This document shows, piece after piece, positions 6,825-7,459 of a DNA stretch of 7,459 bases (its first letter is position 1; each line of letters opens with the position of its first letter). The notes beneath the pieces are model-generated. The model saw nothing but the letters and a program-made list of their open reading frames with translations. It had not been told where the DNA came from and did not search any database. This stretch comes from Nitrospirota bacterium. Its GTDB lineage: Bacteria; Nitrospirota_A; Leptospirillia; Leptospirillales; Leptospirillaceae. The position numbers were made by a program, and so were the translations under genes. The stretch is taken from contig JAKCCY010000129.1 in NCBI GenBank assembly GCA_021838765.1, positions 1-7,459 on the forward strand. The letters run 5' to 3'.

Positions 6825-6843
6825 CTCAACCGATCCGGTTGAG
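6825..6843. terminator. Perfect hairpin between convergent genes; possible bidirectional terminator
   Basis: CTCAACCG and CGGTTGAG form a perfect 8-bp stem with a three-base ATC loop. It lies between the ends of the MarR gene (+, ends 6681) and the DUF2892 gene (-, ends 6886), where a shared terminator is expected. Neither side has a good T run: the + side continues CATCCTAC and the minus side TTCTCC. Termination is therefore a guess from position. I see no gene or other element in the rest of 6682-6885. Confidence 0.35.
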
Positions 6844-6885
6844 CATCCTACCCCCACCCCTTCGATTCCGTGATTCTGGGATGGA

Positions 6886-7086
6886 TCAGTCCTTTTTGCC
6901 ATTTAAGGGACAGGTATTGAACCCCAGAACCTTGTACAACCCGCAACGCCCGGTAATGCCGGTCAGTAACGGAAGAAGCCCGATCCATCCCCACGGAGTC
7001 TTTGGACCAACATAGACCAGGGCAATGAGAACAACCCCCAGAACAATTCTCACCACTCGATCAACAGGTCCTTCATTGACGGACAT
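6886..7086 (-). CDS. DUF2892 (YgaP-like) small inner-membrane protein
   Basis: This 66-residue protein matches the YgaP transmembrane-domain family (DUF2892). It has a short N terminus with the family-typical VDRVVRIVLG, then two membrane segments (about 11-26 and 32-46) joined by a short loop at 27-31. It ends with the conserved RCGLYKVLGFNTCPL, carrying C48 and C59; the usual family form is CPLY, here CGLY. In E. coli YgaP this domain is fused to a rhodanese, but free-standing copies like this one are common. Their function is not established; links to sulfur metabolism are often suggested. The start is well supported: AGGAGG lies 4 bases upstream of the ATG at 7086. The gene faces the MarR gene and is probably not part of the efflux unit. 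Confidence 0.88.
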   Translation of the reverse strand: MSVNEGPVDRVVRIVLGVVLIALVYVGPKTPWGWIGLLPLLTGITGRCGLYKVLGFNTCPLNGKKD

Positions 7087-7105
7087 AAATCCTCCTGCGC
7101 CCGAT

Positions 7106-7157
7106 AAGAGCTTTTAAGAACCAACACTCCCTTTCGGAGGGAAATCCGACGGCTCTT
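7106..7157 (-). promoter_or_regulatory. Possible structured leader RNA of the DUF2892 gene
   Basis: In the minus-strand RNA, AAGAGCC (7151-7157) can pair with GGTTCTT (7117-7123), using one G-U pair that exists only in this strand's RNA. This stem encloses an inner hairpin TCCCT/AGGGA around 7129-7143. The same 5' segment can instead pair with GCTCTT (7106-7111), about 10 bases before the Shine-Dalgarno sequence. The two pairings exclude each other, a layout seen in attenuators and riboswitches. The stems are short, I recognise no known riboswitch class, and chance is possible. Confidence 0.3.
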
Positions 7158-7459
7158 TTGACTGAAGAATCATCCCAACCGAACCACATTCCCAGACTAC
7201 CACGGATCTCCAGGATCTTCCAGGAGCCTGGGAAACAAGAAAAATCAGAATCCGTCCTCCATCTGGGCGACGACCGGGTTTCCGCTCACATTTCCTCAGA
7301 TCGCGGTCAGTCCTGGAGTTTTTGGAGACCCCACGCTCCATCTGACCGATATTGGATCAAATCTGTCGGAGAATCCAGACCGCTTCACCCTCTTCTCCCT
7401 CGACCCTCCCTGGGAGCCGGGGGTTCCTGTCCCAGTGCCTCGCATCAGCAGCCCGACAG
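7158..7459. other. Unassigned stretch at the right edge; possible partial or decayed gene
   Basis: About 300 bases without a gene I can call. Two + frames stay open to the window end. One runs from a TTG at 7158 without a ribosome site. The other is open from 7162 with no ATG, GTG or TTG start. The second frame's downstream part (from about 7258) has codon use like the neighbouring genes and a protein-like run including PDRFTLFSLDPPWEPG, but I do not recognise it. On the minus strand a 75-codon frame (7114-7341) is rich in Arg and Gly and looks accidental. Small repeats such as CCAGGA twice (7210-7226) and the palindrome CCAGGAGCCTGG are present. It may be the fragment of a gene continuing outside the window, or a remnant. 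Confidence 0.3.

Noticed and set aside
6515..6829. Open frames on the minus strand around the end of the MarR gene (6515-6829 and 6577-6813)
   Set aside because: Both overlap the marR coding end antisense and have odd composition with no good start signal. The region 6682-6885 has no convincing gene on either strand.
7114..7341. 75-codon minus-strand open frame upstream of the DUF2892 gene
   Set aside because: It has no ribosome site, and its composition is Arg/Gly/Ser-rich with no recognisable domain. It also overlaps the likely leader of the DUF2892 gene.

Overview
The window comes from a Gram-negative (diderm) bacterium of roughly balanced, slightly GC-leaning composition. The evidence is a complete tripartite RND efflux pump with a lipid-anchored outer-membrane channel. 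I cannot fix the genus from sequence alone.

Layout, left to right. Bases 1-27 are the 3' end of a tRNA gene on the + strand, with an encoded CCA. Bases 126-5999 hold a three-gene operon on the minus strand. In transcription order it is an outer-membrane channel lipoprotein (TolC/NodT type), an HAE1-type RND pump, and a membrane fusion protein. Bases 6000-6150 are a compact divergent control region. It holds two overlapping promoters and a perfect 8+8 bp inverted repeat just downstream of the predicted pump-operon start. Bases 6151-6681 encode a MarR-family regulator on the + strand. Bases 6682-6885 are a convergent intergenic gap with one perfect hairpin. Bases 6886-7086 encode a small DUF2892 (YgaP-type) membrane protein on the minus strand, with a leader that could fold into alternative RNA structures. 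From about 7160 to the right edge there is no gene I can call with confidence.

How the parts work together. The three operon products should assemble into a proton-driven exporter spanning both membranes. The divergent MarR protein is the obvious candidate to repress the operon, and probably itself, with relief on ligand binding or oxidation. The substrate cannot be read from the sequence. The points of most interest are the channel-pump-adaptor gene order, the overlapping promoter and inverted-repeat architecture, and the near absence of cysteine in the pump beside a regulator with three cysteines. I see no clearly new biological system here; the window is mostly a well-formed efflux locus.
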